Below, piece by piece: positions 27,822 to 51,893 of a stretch of DNA of 64,000 bases. Source of the stretch: Paraspadella gotoi (Eukaryota > Chaetognatha); contig CM119265.1 in NCBI GenBank assembly GCA_051294375.1, positions 2,022,311 through 2,086,310 of the forward strand. Reading direction: 5' to 3'. Within the stretch, counting starts at the first letter, position 1. The number at the start of each line of letters is the position of its first letter. The position numbers and the translations under genes are program-made. The notes under the pieces were generated by a model. The model worked only from the letters and a program-made list of their open reading frames with translations. It did no database searches and was not told where the DNA came from.

Positions 27822-30473
27822 ATGCTTTTCAAAACTCGAGTCTTCCGATTCGCCAAACGCGCGTCCTTGGGACTCGTCGTCCTCATCTCTGCTCCTTTGG
27901 CCTACGAACTCTACGAAAATGACTTGGACTTCGAGCACTTGGCCGTGGCGCGGATCGGTCGCGCCGGCGTCGCCGTCGTCGAAATCGCCGCCGATTACAA
28001 GCGGAACATCGCCGCCAACCGCCATCTGGCGTCGGACTCGGTCGAGTGGCGCGACATCAAGTCGGAGATCCACCTTCGATCCGCTCGTCGACTCCTCGAT
28101 CTGTGTCGCGCCAACGGAGGAGCTTACATCAAAGTGGGACAACACGTGGGGAGTCTCGAGTATCTCTTGCCCTGGGAATACGTCAAGACTTTTAAGGTGA
28201 CGAAGGTGTAACCGTAACAAAGGAATGTTAATGTTTAATAACAAAACGATTTAATGAATAATATTATAAATAGATTTTATTAAAGTCATATTGGCTAAAT
28301 TTGTACTTAATTACATAAATACAAAATGAAGCCTATAAAATTTCGGCCTGATTTCTATTCGTATTTACGTCCCATAAACCCTAAAAATTTCTATAAATTC
28401 GCAGTTATAAACTAATTTCTAACCCGTCTCAAAAATCGATTTCACCCCTAATCTTCACGACCCTCCACTGACTCCAGGTCCTCCACAGCGACGCACCCCG
28501 CACTCCACTCCCCGACCTCCTCCAAGTCGTTCGTCAAGAACTCGGCCGCGATCCCGACCAACTCTTCCGCTCCTTCGACCCCGACCCCCTCGGCACGGCC
28601 TCTCTGGCCCAAGTCCACAAGGCTGAACTCTTCGACGGTCGCGTCGTCGCCGTCAAGATACAACATCCTCGAGTCAAACAACGCGCCGCCGTCGATGTCA
28701 GGACTATGGAGTTTCTGCTCAACTGCGTCGCTTTTTTGTTTCCGAAATTTGAGCTGCTCTGGCTCGCCGAGGAGACAAAGAAGAATTTGCCCAAGGTTTG
28801 TGGAATATTACTTTTGTTCTTTGAAATATATATATATAAATTATCTATTCATTTAATAAATAAGTTTTTTTTTACCGTGTACCTCGGATGGGCTATGGCG
28901 CCATTCTTCCTAAAAGATAAGAACGTAGGACTCTAGCACAGTCTAGTTTATTAACTCCCATTATTAATGGTATATTTTTAATATGCGTATTATTACTGAA
29001 ATATATTAAAATAACAATTCCTCCCCAACCTCTAAAGGAACTGGATTTTCTCCACGAGGGACGCAACACTGAAAAGATGGCGAAGATGTTGAGCGACGTC
29101 AGCTTCTTGAAGATCCCGCGCATCCACTGGGATCTCTCCACGGATCGAGTGCTGACTATGGAATATTGCGAGGGCGGCCAAGTCGACGATCTCGAATACG
29201 TCAAGACTCATCGCATACCCGTGCACGAGGTCTGTCCGAAGAGGGGGAATTGTCTTTCTTAATCTCAATTGCATTTTATAGTAGGTTTATTTTCTCGATA
29301 GGTGACGCGCAAGCTCGGCGAGGTCTTTTCCCGCATGATATTCCGCCACGGGTTTGTCCATTGCGATCCACATCCGGGGAACGTGCTCGTCTCTCGGGAG
29401 AACGACGAAGTCAAGATTGTGTTGCTCGATCACGGACTTTATCAAGTCAGTCAATGTTCTTTTATTTCTTTTATTCTTTTTTTTTCTTTTTTTCTTTTAC
29501 TGACATTGTCAGTTATAGCTAGTTGTCTGAAAATTATTTTAGACCATTTATGTAGTCGGGCATTGCCTAGGTTCACCCCGCCTAGAATCATGACACTTTC
29601 AGTTGTGACCCGGTGGCTCATGGAGTAAAGCCATCAGCTCATGACCACTAGGTACCGGGTTCAATCCCAACCCGGTACCTACCCTGCGGGAAGCGTGAGG
29701 ACGGCCGTAAGCCGCCTTGGGGGCATGGCAAACCCTCAAGCCTGGTTCTAAGCCCAGGGACCCGTTCCATGGCTGCTAGAGGGGGTTATAGAAGTTACGG
29801 ACAGTCATCTTCAGCCCACGTAGCGCCTTATCCACATTTATTTGGTTAATTAAAAATTATATGTTTCCTTGCTTTCTCCAAATTTGCCCATTTTCTTTTT
29901 TCTCTTTTCTCTCACCCTTCCACATCGGACATCCCTTGCTTCTCTCATCCCCTCCACCCCAAGACCCTCACGGACGACTTCCGCTCCGACTACGCCAAAC
30001 TCTGGCTGGCCATCATCGCCGGCGACGTGGCCCGCATCGAAGCCCAAGCCGCGCGCCTCGAAGCCCGCGAGATGACCATCCTCTTGGCCTGCATAGTGGC
30101 CGGGCGATCGTGGGCTTCGATCCGATCCGGAGTGGCCGACACGCCCAAGACGAAGTCGGAGATGGAGGAGATGCGAGGTCGAGCGGGGAATCTCGTCGTC
30201 GACATCACTCGACTCCTCAATCGAATTCCTCGTCAACTTCTTCTTCTCTTCAAGACGAACGAACTTCTACGCGGGATCGAGGGGTCCCTCTCCTCGCCTC
30301 CTTCCTCTTCCTCCTTTCTCACCATGTCCAGATTCTGTCTCAAGGCTGTGGAGGAGGAAGAAGGGAAGAGGGAGACGGGGTGGAAGGGATGGGCGTGGCG
30401 GACCGCCTCCACCAGATGGCGTTTGACCAAGATTTCCCTTTACGAGTGGATTCTGTGGTTGAGGGGGCGTTGA
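27822..30473 (+). CDS. ADCK1: Mitochondrial ABC1/UbiB atypical kinase ADCK1
   Basis: Exons are 27822-28196, 28478-28795, 29038-29229, 29302-29445 and 29964-30473, all phase 0 (512 residues; human about 523). ADCK1 is a UbiB-family kinase-like protein of the mitochondrial inner membrane region; its fly orthologue affects cristae and MICOS. Family hallmarks seen: an N-terminal hydrophobic segment (about 13-30), IKVGQH (the KxGQ motif), the Ala-rich loop GTASLAQVH in place of a Gly-rich P-loop, the Lys in VAVKIQHP, HCDPHPGN and LDHGLYQ in place of DFG. Intron 4 carries a complete family A SINE. Confidence 0.96.
29551..29837 (+). mobile_element. tRNA-derived SINE, family A, full-length copy
   Basis: 287 bases from TGTAGTCGGGCATTGCC to GCGCCTTATCCACA. 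Box A-like TGGCTCATGGAG (29614-29625) and box B GGTTCAATCC (29658-29667) are 33 bases apart, as in a tRNA promoter. It is inserted in ADCK1 intron 4. The tail has no A run; the conserved 3' block could be derived from a partner LINE. Confidence 0.9.
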
Positions 30474-30970
30474 CGGAGGTGGTGGTTTGTGGACTCTCGA
30501 CGAAAAAACTAGCGGTGGTGTTCATTTTTTATTCGGAAAAAGGGATTTCATTCTATTCGTGTTGGGGACGTTTGCCTTTTTTTTATTGTGTGAATATACC
30601 GCCACACAACGACCTTTTTCTGACCGCCTCTAGATTTCGCCGCTCATTGTTGTTTTTCTTTGTTACGGTCGCCTTAATTGTTAAGTTTTTTTAACGTAAT
30701 TATTATTTGGAATTTTTATTTATTTGTAAACCAGAGAATATTTTTTTGGGGGAAAAAAATGACCGGTTGATCGGGAACCGCATTGACTCGAATTATCGTT
30801 CTATAAATAGAACAGAAAGAGTTGGAGGAAGAGGAGAAGGATGAAAAAACATTCCATGAACCGAACGATTGAAATATTGTATAAAACCGAAACCAACGAC
30901 GGAAAATACTTGTGAAACAAAAACAAAACGCTAAACACAAAACCAAAAAAACGTCACACCCCATTCCACG
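30474..30970. other. Spacer ADCK1-arpin
   Basis: It contains GTGTGAATATACCGCCACAC (30590-30609), the exact reverse complement of the first 20 bases of the repeat at 53978. Otherwise it is AT-rich without a gene. Confidence 0.6.
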
Positions 30971-32133
30971 ATGAGTCGCATTTACACGGACAAGCCCCTG
31001 ACGTCGCTGCCCAGTCAGAACGTGACCTGGCCGGGCGACTGGACGGAGACGGACTTGCCCGGCGGAGCGTTGGACCGGTTGGGCCCGCGGGGTCCGGGCC
31101 TCATCCTCGAAGGTGTCGTCACCAAAAGGTTTCGTCGAATCGTGGAGGACGCGAGTGGAGGGAAGTTCAAGTACCTCGTCCTCAGGGTCAAGCATCAGGT
31201 GAGGGAATAAAGGACTCAAGCGGTCAGGATGTGTTGGACATGACAGCATTGATTACGGTGCTGCCTGTTTTTTCGCAAATCTCTCCCTTCTCCCTTGGGC
31301 CACCAGGCTGCTTTCCAGCGAAACTACGATCCCGACTCTGGTCGCGAGTTGGAGCCCAACTTTGGTCGCACGCAGATGATCTCGACGGGCTATTTGACCT
31401 CCTCCTACACGAAGAAGACCAAGGGCGTCTCCCAGTGGATGTCGGAGGCGGATGTGAAGGGCGCCACCTCGAAGGTGGACGTGACGACGGTGGAGATGGT
31501 TAGGAAATGGAGAGCTGTTGCTCTTTAATTTGTGAATGATTATTGCTCAGTCTTCGCTCGACCGAAGGATTCTGTTTGATCTTTTGACTTTTTTATTTGA
31601 TTTGGTTTGGTTTTTATTTTTTTGCTGTTTTGTTTCATCGTTTTGTTTTTGTTTTTCATTTTATTTCTTTTATCGAGAGATTTTCTAAAGTTGATTAACT
31701 CATTCTGGTTTCGACTTTCAGACACTCATCAGCGTCGACGACGGCAGCGTTTCCTTTTTCCTTCGGGAAGATGACGTGGCCGACATGGAGATCCGTGATG
31801 GCGCTTTAGTCAGACTCAGAACAAAAGGTCAGAAAAGAAAAAAAAGGAAACAAAAGGCTAAAGAGAATCAACTTATCGATCCCCCCCCCCTGTCCAATTC
31901 CAGGCGACTCTCCCTTCGTGGAATCGATCGCCGTCCTCGACTCCCTCGGCGAAACCAAAATGAATTTCGCCGGCGACAGAGAAATCGCCGACAGTTGGAG
32001 CGAGAGAATCGCCGAGGCCAAAGGAGCGTCGGCGGCGACGTCGGCGGAAGGAGAAGTGGGCGTGGCCGCCGAAAGTCGAACCTCCTTGCGCGACGCGGGA
32101 GAAGGATGCGACGACGACGAGTGGGACGATTGA
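30971..32133 (+). CDS. ARPIN: Arpin, inhibitor of the Arp2/3 complex
   Basis: Exons are 30971-31198, 31307-31498, 31722-31827 and 31904-32133 (251 residues; human 226). Arpin is activated by Rac and inhibits Arp2/3, which makes lamellipodia turn. The start MSRIYTDKPL, the strand KYLVLRVKHQ, RELEPNFGRT, GYLTSSYTKK, LVRLRTKGDSPFVESIAVL and the acidic tail DDDEWDD with its single Trp match the family over the whole length. The acidic tail is the Arp2/3-binding part. A poly-C run precedes the last acceptor. Confidence 0.95.
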
Positions 32134-32956
32134 CGACGACGACAACTGATTTGATAAGAACTAATCGTCGATTCTGGTCTTTATGCGTACAGGTTGCTTT
32201 GTACGCAGGAAAATTGCAAAATTACTTGTTTCTTTCTTTACGATCCAAATTTTCATTTAAATAATAAAGTTTCCATTTTTTTTTATTCTTGGTGATTTAA
32301 TATTTTTTTCCAGATTTTTATTAGTATGACTATTGACTAATGCTTTTTCTTTAAATTTTCCAGCGTTGTCATTTTTCTCGGCCGAGTTTCATGTTGGTAT
32401 CATTGAAGTACCAATTCTGCTGTTTATTGTTTTATAATAATAATAATATTAATAATAATAAAACATTCTTTTAATGTTCATCGTTGGAATTTGAGCTAAT
32501 TTAATTACAATCCGCTGCCTGAACTGGAAAATTATATTTTGTTAATGTTGCCTTGTCTTGGAACTTTGTCTAGTTTCATGGGAAACCCCTGTTGTGATAT
32601 ATTTTCACGAAAAAAAAAATACTTTTTTTAAACTCGTTGAATTTTTTTGGGTTTTGTTCGTAAAGATTTATCAGGTGATATCATGTGCTCTTGTGGATCA
32701 GGGACATAGGAAACAAAGAGGAATTCCTAAAAACGGACTAAGTCCGATAGAAAATTATGAGAAAAGTTTAGAATGAGGTTGAAAAGGGTTGTGTTGAATT
32801 CGCTAGAAAATAAAATTAATAGACTAGCTTTTTGATAGGAAAAAAAAACCCTGAAATGTAGAATTTGTTATGGAATGCTGAAAAAATGTACACTTCTCTT
32901 GTCTTTTATCAACTTTAGCATTTAAACACTTTTCAAATAGACAACTAAGACTTAAA
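32134..32956. other. Spacer arpin-POLRMT
   Basis: AATAAA at 32263-32268 is a likely arpin poly(A) signal. The rest is AT-rich with (AAT)n stretches near 32435-32460 and no coding signal. Confidence 0.55.
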
Positions 32957-35900
32957 ATGAATACATTTTGCCTTCGGAATCTTTCGATGTGCTCCTGCGC
33001 GGTCCACGGGGCGACGCTCTCTTGCGCTCGAAAAGCGCTGCCCGCATCGTCTCATCTCTCGTTAGGGTTTCAACGTCTTTCAACTCGAACGATGGGCGTG
33101 AGGAAGAGAGAGAGGTACGTTGAAAAAACAGGTTTAAATTTTTTTTCATTATATTAAATATTAGTATTGCTAAAATAGTAAAATAAGACTTTGAATATTT
33201 TATCCACAGATATGAGAAATGATCTAAACTGTACAATATGTAAATGACATTGAACAACTCGATCTCATTTGAAAGAAACCTCAAGTTACTCTGCTACATA
33301 ACTACTCTTTTCCCTTCTCCCCGTCTTCCCAGCCACCTCGCCTCCTCTCTACTTCCCCGCTGCGCCCACTCCGCCCGCCTCTCCACTACGCCCCCCACAG
33401 CCCGCAGCAACGAGGTCTCTCCTCAGCCCGACACCAGTTTCGGCGGCGGCGACGCCCAATGGCCGGAAACGCTGGCGGCGACGGGCGTGGAACTGGAGGG
33501 CGACGTGGCGAGTCTTCCTCTCGGATCCGACAACCGATTCCGCCAGAGCGAGACCGCCCTTCGTCTCAGCTTCACCGATCGCCTCGCCTCTTATCTTCAG
33601 ACTTCCGTCTTCGTCGGCGACGTCGACCACGCCAGATCGACTCTGCGCGATCTGGTGGCGGAGAATCGTCAATGCTTTCGACTTCACGGAAAGATAGCGT
33701 CGCGTCTTCATCTCGGGAAGATCGCCCTCTCGCCCTATTGCATCCTAAACGCGGAACCGTTTAACGTGCTGCTGCGGGTCGCTGCCGACGTCGCCGACAC
33801 AGCCTCCTGCCTTCAGACGCTTGAAGACATGAAGTCGATTGGGATTGAACCCGACGCTCACTCGATCGCTCTTACGCTTGCCGCTTTCGGCGCGGCGTTG
33901 GAGGAGCATGCCTCGACGAGCCTCTCGGATTCTCTCGAAGCATTCGTTGCCGAGGCACCGAAATCCCTCGACGCGCCGTTGGCGGAGTTGGAGACCGCCT
34001 GTCGCTTGTTAAGAAAGGAGAAGCAGCGGTTAAGAGCGGCGCTGACGGCTGCGGGAGTGGGAGGCACCGCTGTGGACGTTGAGTCGTCCGTCGAGTATCG
34101 CTCCGACGTCGTCAAATGTCTCAACGAATCCCAGGCCTCTTACCCGAACCCCTACTTCGGTGCCTTCGAAGCGGATGACGTGAAGGCGCATTTGACTCAA
34201 GTTTTCGACGGAGAGATCGAGGGCGAAGTCTTGATCCCGCGAATTCCCTTCGAGGATCGAGAGGAGGCGAAGACTCCGACGCCGGAATCGCCGGTAGACG
34301 TCGAGGATTTGCGACGATCGATTCGAGAGGAATTGACGAAGAGACTCGACGACATGTTGGCGACAAGAAGCGACAGTCTGGAGACGAACCTCCTGCCTTA
34401 CATCAACACCTTCTCCGCGGAAGAGTTGGTGGAGATGATGACGGAGAAGTCGTTGGAGTTGGATCACCTCAACGAACACCGCGCCAGATTCGGCGTCACC
34501 AAGAGCTACAGCTTCGAGATCAAACTCCAGGCGTATCGACTCGGCCGTCTTTTGGCCGATCGCAGCGCCGCCAAACAGCGACTCAAGATTTGCGATCTTT
34601 CCGTCGTCGAAGAGGCTTTTTCGCGCTACGCGGATTTTCTCTGCGCTCCGCACCGCGCCGCGCCCACCGAGAGACATTTTTGGAACTCGTTGAAGCGGGA
34701 CCTGCCCCAGTTGGGCGATCTGGAGGTTTACAACGTCGCATGGCCGCGCAACGTTGTCTACGAGGTCGGCTGCTTGGCGATGGAGATCATCGAACGAGTC
34801 AACGTCAGACGGACGCCCAAAGACAAACTCTACACCGTCGCCGCATCGCCCCATGGCGTCTACGCCCTCGACCGCTTGGAATTTCGCGCCCACGACGCCT
34901 CGGGCGAACGATTCCGCGCCACGGAGATGCCGGCTCGAGCGCCGCCCTTGCCTTGGCTCTCTCCCGAATTCGGCGGGAACGTTCTCAATCCCAATCATTA
35001 CCTCTGGGTGGCTCATTACGTCTGCGCGCGTCGCCCGAATCCCGGCGACAACGTCGGGACGAACCACTTGAAGTCCGCGCCCGAACGAGACCACTTTCCC
35101 GTTTTGGACGCGATGAACCATTTAGCCTCGTGTCCGTGGAGAGTCAGCGGACCCATCCTCGACGTGGCTCACGAGGTTTTGCGAAGAGGCAGCGGGGATC
35201 GAACCTTCGACCTTCGGCCTCACCAACCCAAAGCGGAAGCGATTGAAGAACCTCGCTTCGCCTCGGGAATGGAAAGAGAAACGGCGCAAAAAGCGCGGCT
35301 GGATTCGCAGCGTCAGTGGTGCAGAGCCACGTACAAACTCTCGCAGGCGGAACAACTTCGACACGACGCGTTTTGGTATCCTTACCAAGTCGAATTTCGC
35401 GGGAGAGTTCAGCCCGTCCCACCTTACCTTCATCTCATTCACATGGACGACGATTTGTCGCGGGGGCTGTTGAGGTTCGGGAATGGAAAGCCTCTCGGGC
35501 CAAAGGGGTTAGATTGGCTTAAGGTAAGGAAATTTGTGTATTTTAACAATTTACCTTTTTGGTTTCTACGTTTGTTTAATCTTACGTCCAACAACCAAGA
35601 AGCAACTAATATTACAATGACCACTCCAATATTATTCAACTTTATATAAATTGTCGCTATATGCAAATGAGATTAAAGTTCAAACCAACCTATTTCTCAG
35701 GTTCACGTCGTCAATCTCAACGGCCTCAAACGAATGTCGTCCAACGAAGAGCGACTTTTCTTCGCCGAAGAAATTATGGACGAGATCCTCGACTCCGCTA
35801 GACGACCTCTGGACGGTCGAGGATGGTGGACAGAGTCGGAGCGACCCTGGCAGACCCTCGCCGCCTGTCAGGAAATCGCCGCCGCGCTGGACTCTCCCGA

Positions 35901-36828
35901 CCCCGAAAGATTTGTCAGCCACCTGCCCGTCCATCAGGACGGCACCTGCAACGGCCTCCAACACCTGGCGGCGATGGCGGGCGATCTCGCTCTCGGCGAA
36001 TCCGTCAATCTCGGCATCTCCTCGCACCCGCGAGATCTCTACACGGAGGTGGCGGAGATGGTAGAGCAGCAGCGGCAGGAAGACGCGCGGAACGGCGTCC
36101 GGGCCGCGCGGCTGCTTGAAGGCTTCGTCTCTCGACGCGTGCTCAAGCGGACCGTGTTGACTTACTTCTACGGAGTCTCTAACGACGGCGCCTATCGTCA
36201 AATCACCGAGAATCTTTTAGGTCTGGAGGGATTCTCCAAGAGTCGCATCTGGAACTGCTCCTACTACCTCGGGCGCTCCACTCTCGGCTTCCTGCGCGAC
36301 ATGTTCCCCGCGGCGGAGCGGACGAGGAATTGGATCGAGGACGTGGCCACACTCGTCGTTCAGTCGACGGGAAATCCCGTCACTTGGGTCTCCCCGCTGG
36401 GAATGCCCGTCATGCAGCCCTACTTCGGCAACGACTTCCACGCGGACGCCGCCAAACAGCGCAAGCGGTTCGTGAGTAACCTCATCGTCACTCTCGAGTC
36501 TTCGCACATGATGCTGACGGCGCTGCGCCTCTATCGTCGCGGCGTCGCCTTCGCCGCCGTCCACGACTGTTTCTGGACGCACGCCGCCGACGTGGACGTC
36601 ATGAATGAAGTCAGTCGCGACGAGTTCGTAAACCTTCACTCCCGTCCGCTGCTAGAGGATCTGGCGACCCACTTGGCCTCCGCCAATCGCGTCGACGGAG
36701 AGATCGAGGAAGACTCAGACATTTTGGCGCAGAACAAACTCCTCTTGAAGAAGAAGTTGAACGGAGTTCCGAAGCGGGGGAATCTCGATCTGGAAGACGT
36801 GCGGAAGAGCCTTTACTTCTTTAGTTGA
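32957..36828 (+). CDS. POLRMT: Mitochondrial RNA polymerase
   Basis: Exons are 32957-33114, 33333-35523 and 35701-36828 (1158 residues; human 1230). It is the single-subunit T7-type polymerase that transcribes mitochondrial DNA and makes replication primers. The first about 70 residues are rich in Ser, Arg, Leu and Ala (targeting sequence). A pentatricopeptide-like stretch (FNVLLRVAADVAD to GIEPDAHSI) lies near residue 220. Motif A is HQDGTCNGLQH with Asp at about 863, motif B is LKRTVLTYFYGVS with Lys near 932, and motif C is VHDCFWTHA with the second catalytic Asp near 1072. The C-terminal end RKSLYFFS fits the family's terminal Phe-x-Phe-Ser. Confidence 0.97.
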
Positions 36829-37117
36829 GAAATTCGAGAAAAAAAAACTTGTTTTTCGAGGAAAACGGCCGTTTTTGTTGTTGTTTTTTTTTTTTTGATG
36901 AACTGTGATTTGTTTTCATAACAACAAAAAAACTTTGGTTGTTTATTTTCTTAAATTATTCTACAGCATTGCCAATTTGTTACGTTTACAGGTTGAACGA
37001 TGAATATATAAATTGATATGAAAGGAATTTGCATCGTTATCATTGAAAGTTAAAAACTAAAATACTGAGGCAGCAATACTTATTTTAATCGAACTATCCC
37101 GGAATGGTAACATATAG
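36829..37117. other. Spacer after POLRMT
   Basis: AT-rich 3' flank of POLRMT; nothing else seen. Confidence 0.5.
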
Positions 37118-37665
37118 CTCGTCCTCTTTTGCGCCACCTGCCTGCAGTTGATTTCCGATTTTCTCAGCGCTTCCCTCTGGTGTTCGCTGGGTTCTTTTCC
37201 GCAGATCGGCTACAGCATCAGCGGGATTTTGGTGGCGTTCATCTCCATCTTTTCTAAATTGACGGTGTTGCGAAGTGGGACCAGAATTGAGCTGACTTGA
37301 CTTAAATTGAATGGTATTCGTCCAACAAGGGACTGGCTCACTCTCAAAGCTGTCTGAGTTGACATACAACAGTTCCTTGAGAGCTGGCAGCCAGAACTTT
37401 GCTTAAAAATGGTGGGGAAAGATAGAGGAAGAGAGAGGGGGTAGGGGGGGGCAAGGGATTGGGAAGGGGAGGAAGAGGGGGAGGTTAACAAGTCGGCTGG
37501 GCCTGGCCCACTCCGTTACCCAAGAAACAGATCGGGATTGAGCTGACGCCGCGGCAAATACCATTGGTCGTCGTTCGTCTATTTCTGTCTTGCGTCGCCG
37601 CCATCTACTTCGCTTCCCTGAGATTCAACGAATTTTATCGCAAATTGCTAATACAAACCGAATGA
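37118..37665 (+). pseudogene. Equilibrative nucleoside transporter fragment split by a repeat
   Basis: Reading 37118-37296 and then 37548-37665 gives one open frame of 98 residues with a stop just before (37115) and at the end. It resembles the middle of the nested transporter at 43898: SASLWCSLGSFP parallels AFVWGSIASFPG, YSISGILVAFISIFSKLT parallels DSVSGILGALISILSKVT, and AIYFASLRFNEFYRK parallels WVVFASLKFNKFYRF. No exons for the remaining transmembrane segments are nearby, so this is a relic of a duplicated gene. A repeat with an 11-base target duplication interrupts it. Confidence 0.8.
37297..37536 (+). mobile_element. Short interspersed repeat, family D, with target duplication
   Basis: The insertion is flanked by the direct repeat ATTGAGCTGAC (37286-37296 and 37537-37547). 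Removing it and one flank restores the transporter frame. Parts (CAAGGGACT...AAAGCTGTCTG and the end ACTC-GTTAC-CAAGAAAC) recur at 41304-41413 in WDPCP intron 8. An internal C/G-rich low-complexity part is specific to this copy. Confidence 0.8.
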
Positions 37666-38186
37666 GAGACGAATCTGGATTTTATTCCGAGTGTCATGGC
37701 TTTTTTCTTAGGATTCATTGCTAATTTTTGTAACGAAAAAAATATTTTTTCCTTCGCATCCACGCTGGAATTAAAATGAAAGGATTTGACAGACTTGTCA
37801 CAAGGATTAAAACGCGGTGAACAGTCGTCTTGAGGGTGGCCTTAAATAGTCTTAAATGTCGCGATCTCGTTGGCGGCGGTGTTGCCGTTTTATAGAAGGC
37901 TGCAGGTTTTATTTATTTTTACAATGTTTATTTTGTTTAATTTTTAGTTTGCGTGTAGATTTTAAACTGTGATACAAACCTCATCGTGCCATATAGTAAA
38001 GTGCCTTACGAATCACGGATAATGTAAAGATGACGCCTTCTGGAATAATCAAAAATTCACAAAGATGAAAGAAAAAAAATTCTTTCTCACAAAAAAATGA
38101 AAGAAATGGAATCTCGTTTAAAAAACGAGACGTTATTGAAAATCAAAACAAAATTGTTGATAACTTTTACGATGCTCAGAATGTAA

Positions 38187-38230
<44 letters not shown>

Positions 38231-38232
38231 CG
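37666..38232. other. Spacer before WDPCP
   Basis: AT-rich with small inverted motifs (TTTTTTCTCA/GAAAGAAAAAAAA) near 38060-38110. It ends in a (CT)n run at 38189-38228 directly before the WDPCP start codon. Confidence 0.55.
38189..38228. repeat. (CT)n microsatellite in the WDPCP leader
   Basis: A CT run of about 40 bases ends four bases before the start codon. Confidence 0.95.
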
Positions 38233-49640
<11,408 letters not shown>

Positions 49641-50384
49641 AGGATTGAGAGATCGTGAGAACGAGACGGTTATTGAAGCGACGAACAAGAAAAAAAAACT
49701 CGTTGACAAGCAATTTAGCGGGACAAAGCAAGATCTGCCCTTAGACTTATTCGATTGGCGGGCTTAACCGCATGCTGCGAAGGCGTTTGATTTTAAGCTG
49801 ACTAACCTGTGGAATAGCGTCATTTTTTTTGGGTGGGGGAGGAAATAATTAATTTCCGAACGAGTCATATCACCAATACTGAATATATGTATCCGTTATT
49901 AAAAAAGGGTTAAAGTAAAAAATTTACTAACAATTTACAAACAAACGCGTCCTTTTGGTTTCGCTTCATTTTTATTTTAATATTAATTTCATTCATTCCA
50001 ACGAATTAGCGATTTATTCCTTTTCAATTTATCATTCATTAATCATTCATTAATCATTATTTAAAAAAAACTAAGTCTTGCGGCTGGTAGAACGAAAAAG
50101 GTCTTTTCTTGGCTTGGCTTGTTCTATCTTCTTTTCCTTTTTATTTTATTTTACACTATTCTAAATGGTTATTAACCCCTTAATAATCGTTTCATGATAC
50201 TTTGTTAGTGTTCCCTTTCGCGCGCTTTTTGTTCTTTAGGTTTTTCCATCCATTTTGACAAGAGGCATGAGATTCTTTTTGGACTTTAACTGCCATTTAT
50301 CACATTTTTTGTACCAGAACAAATGTTAAGCCACAAACAATGTTTTTTTGTTAAGTCCGATATATTTTTATTTTAGAAAAGAAA
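49641..50384. other. Spacer WDPCP-BUD13
   Basis: AT-rich. TATTTTTATTTTAG ends at 50376, eight bases before the BUD13 start codon, and resembles a splice acceptor with no local donor. Confidence 0.5.
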
Positions 50385-51848
50385 ATGACGTCGAAAGCGG
50401 AATATTTGAAAAAATATTTGAGCTCAGAATCGAAAGGAGAAAGAAAAAAGAAAAAGAAGAAACCGAAAGGAATTAAAATCATCGACGACGACAACGACAA
50501 CAACGACGACGCCAGAGTCGGTGCTTGCCCCGAAGACGAGGACAGGTAAAGTTTTAAAAATCGCGGCTCCCCACGGTTGTAAAGATCATTCCCGAGTCTG
50601 CAATATTTTTAATGCATACCCTTCAGATATGATTTGGAGGAAGAGCGTCCCACCGTCGTCGGCGAGGTTGACGAGAGACCCGAATTCGTCAAAAAGATGG
50701 AGGTCTTTTCTTCGTCTGACAAATGGCGTCGCGTCGCCGCCGAATCCGACGGAAAGGATCGTCGAGACGACTCGGAATCTCCTCCGCGGAAGAGAGTCAA
50801 AGGCTCCGACTCCGACCTCGACGTGAATCATCGTCAAACTCGACACGATTCCGACTCTGACGCGTCCGTCTCTCCGCCCCGACATTTCTCATCTCAAAAT
50901 TCACCGCGAAGAAGAAAACGAAACGACAGCGACGACGACGACGACGACCTGTCGCCGCCTCGCGTCAAAAACGGACGAGGAGATGATTCTCCCAAAGATT
51001 CTTCTCCTCCTCGTAGGAAAACGAACAATGTGTCACCTCGAGGGAGAGAAGATGATTTGTCGCCACCAAGAAGAAAACAGGATCGCGATTTGTCGCCTCG
51101 GGACGATGACTTGTCACCTCGTAGGAAACTCGACGATGACTTGTCACCAAGGAGAAAACAGGACGATGACCTCTCACCTCCACGAAGAAAACAGGATGAT
51201 GACATGTCACCTCCGAGAAGGAAACAGAACGATGACTTGTCACCTCCCCGGAAAATCAGTCACACGTCCCGCGGTCACAAAGCTGGATTACAATCGGCCA
51301 AACAGATGAGGGAGGAAAACGAACGCGTCAAGAGGAAAGAGACGGCGGTGAGTTTTCATTCATTCATTTATATTTATATTAATATAATATTATATGAGTT
51401 TTATTCGTTAACAACAATTAGTTGAAACGGTACATACAAAAGGGCAAACAGAGTAACAGATACACCCAAAAATTAATAACTGTCGAATCGTCCTTCAGGC
51501 TTTCGACTCTCTGGACGCGAATCAAAGCGGCCGAAACGCGAAGACGATCGTGAGAGAAAAGAGAAACGAGAAGATGAGAGATTTGGAGGCGAAGAAGAAA
51601 GAAAAGGAGAGAATTCAGGCGGAGAGGAAGGAAATCTACGACAAATGGGGAAAAGGGTTGATTCAGACGCAGCAGAGGAATCAGAATGTACAAGACGCCA
51701 TTCACGAAATGTCGAAACCTTTGACTCGAAACGAAGACGACGAGGATTTGGACGCCATGTTGAAGGAGCGAGAGAGAGAGGACGATCCCATGCTCGCTTT
51801 TATCAATAAGAAAAAAGGAAAGGGTAAGAGGTTTTTTTGGTTTTTTTT

Positions 51849-51893
<45 letters not shown>

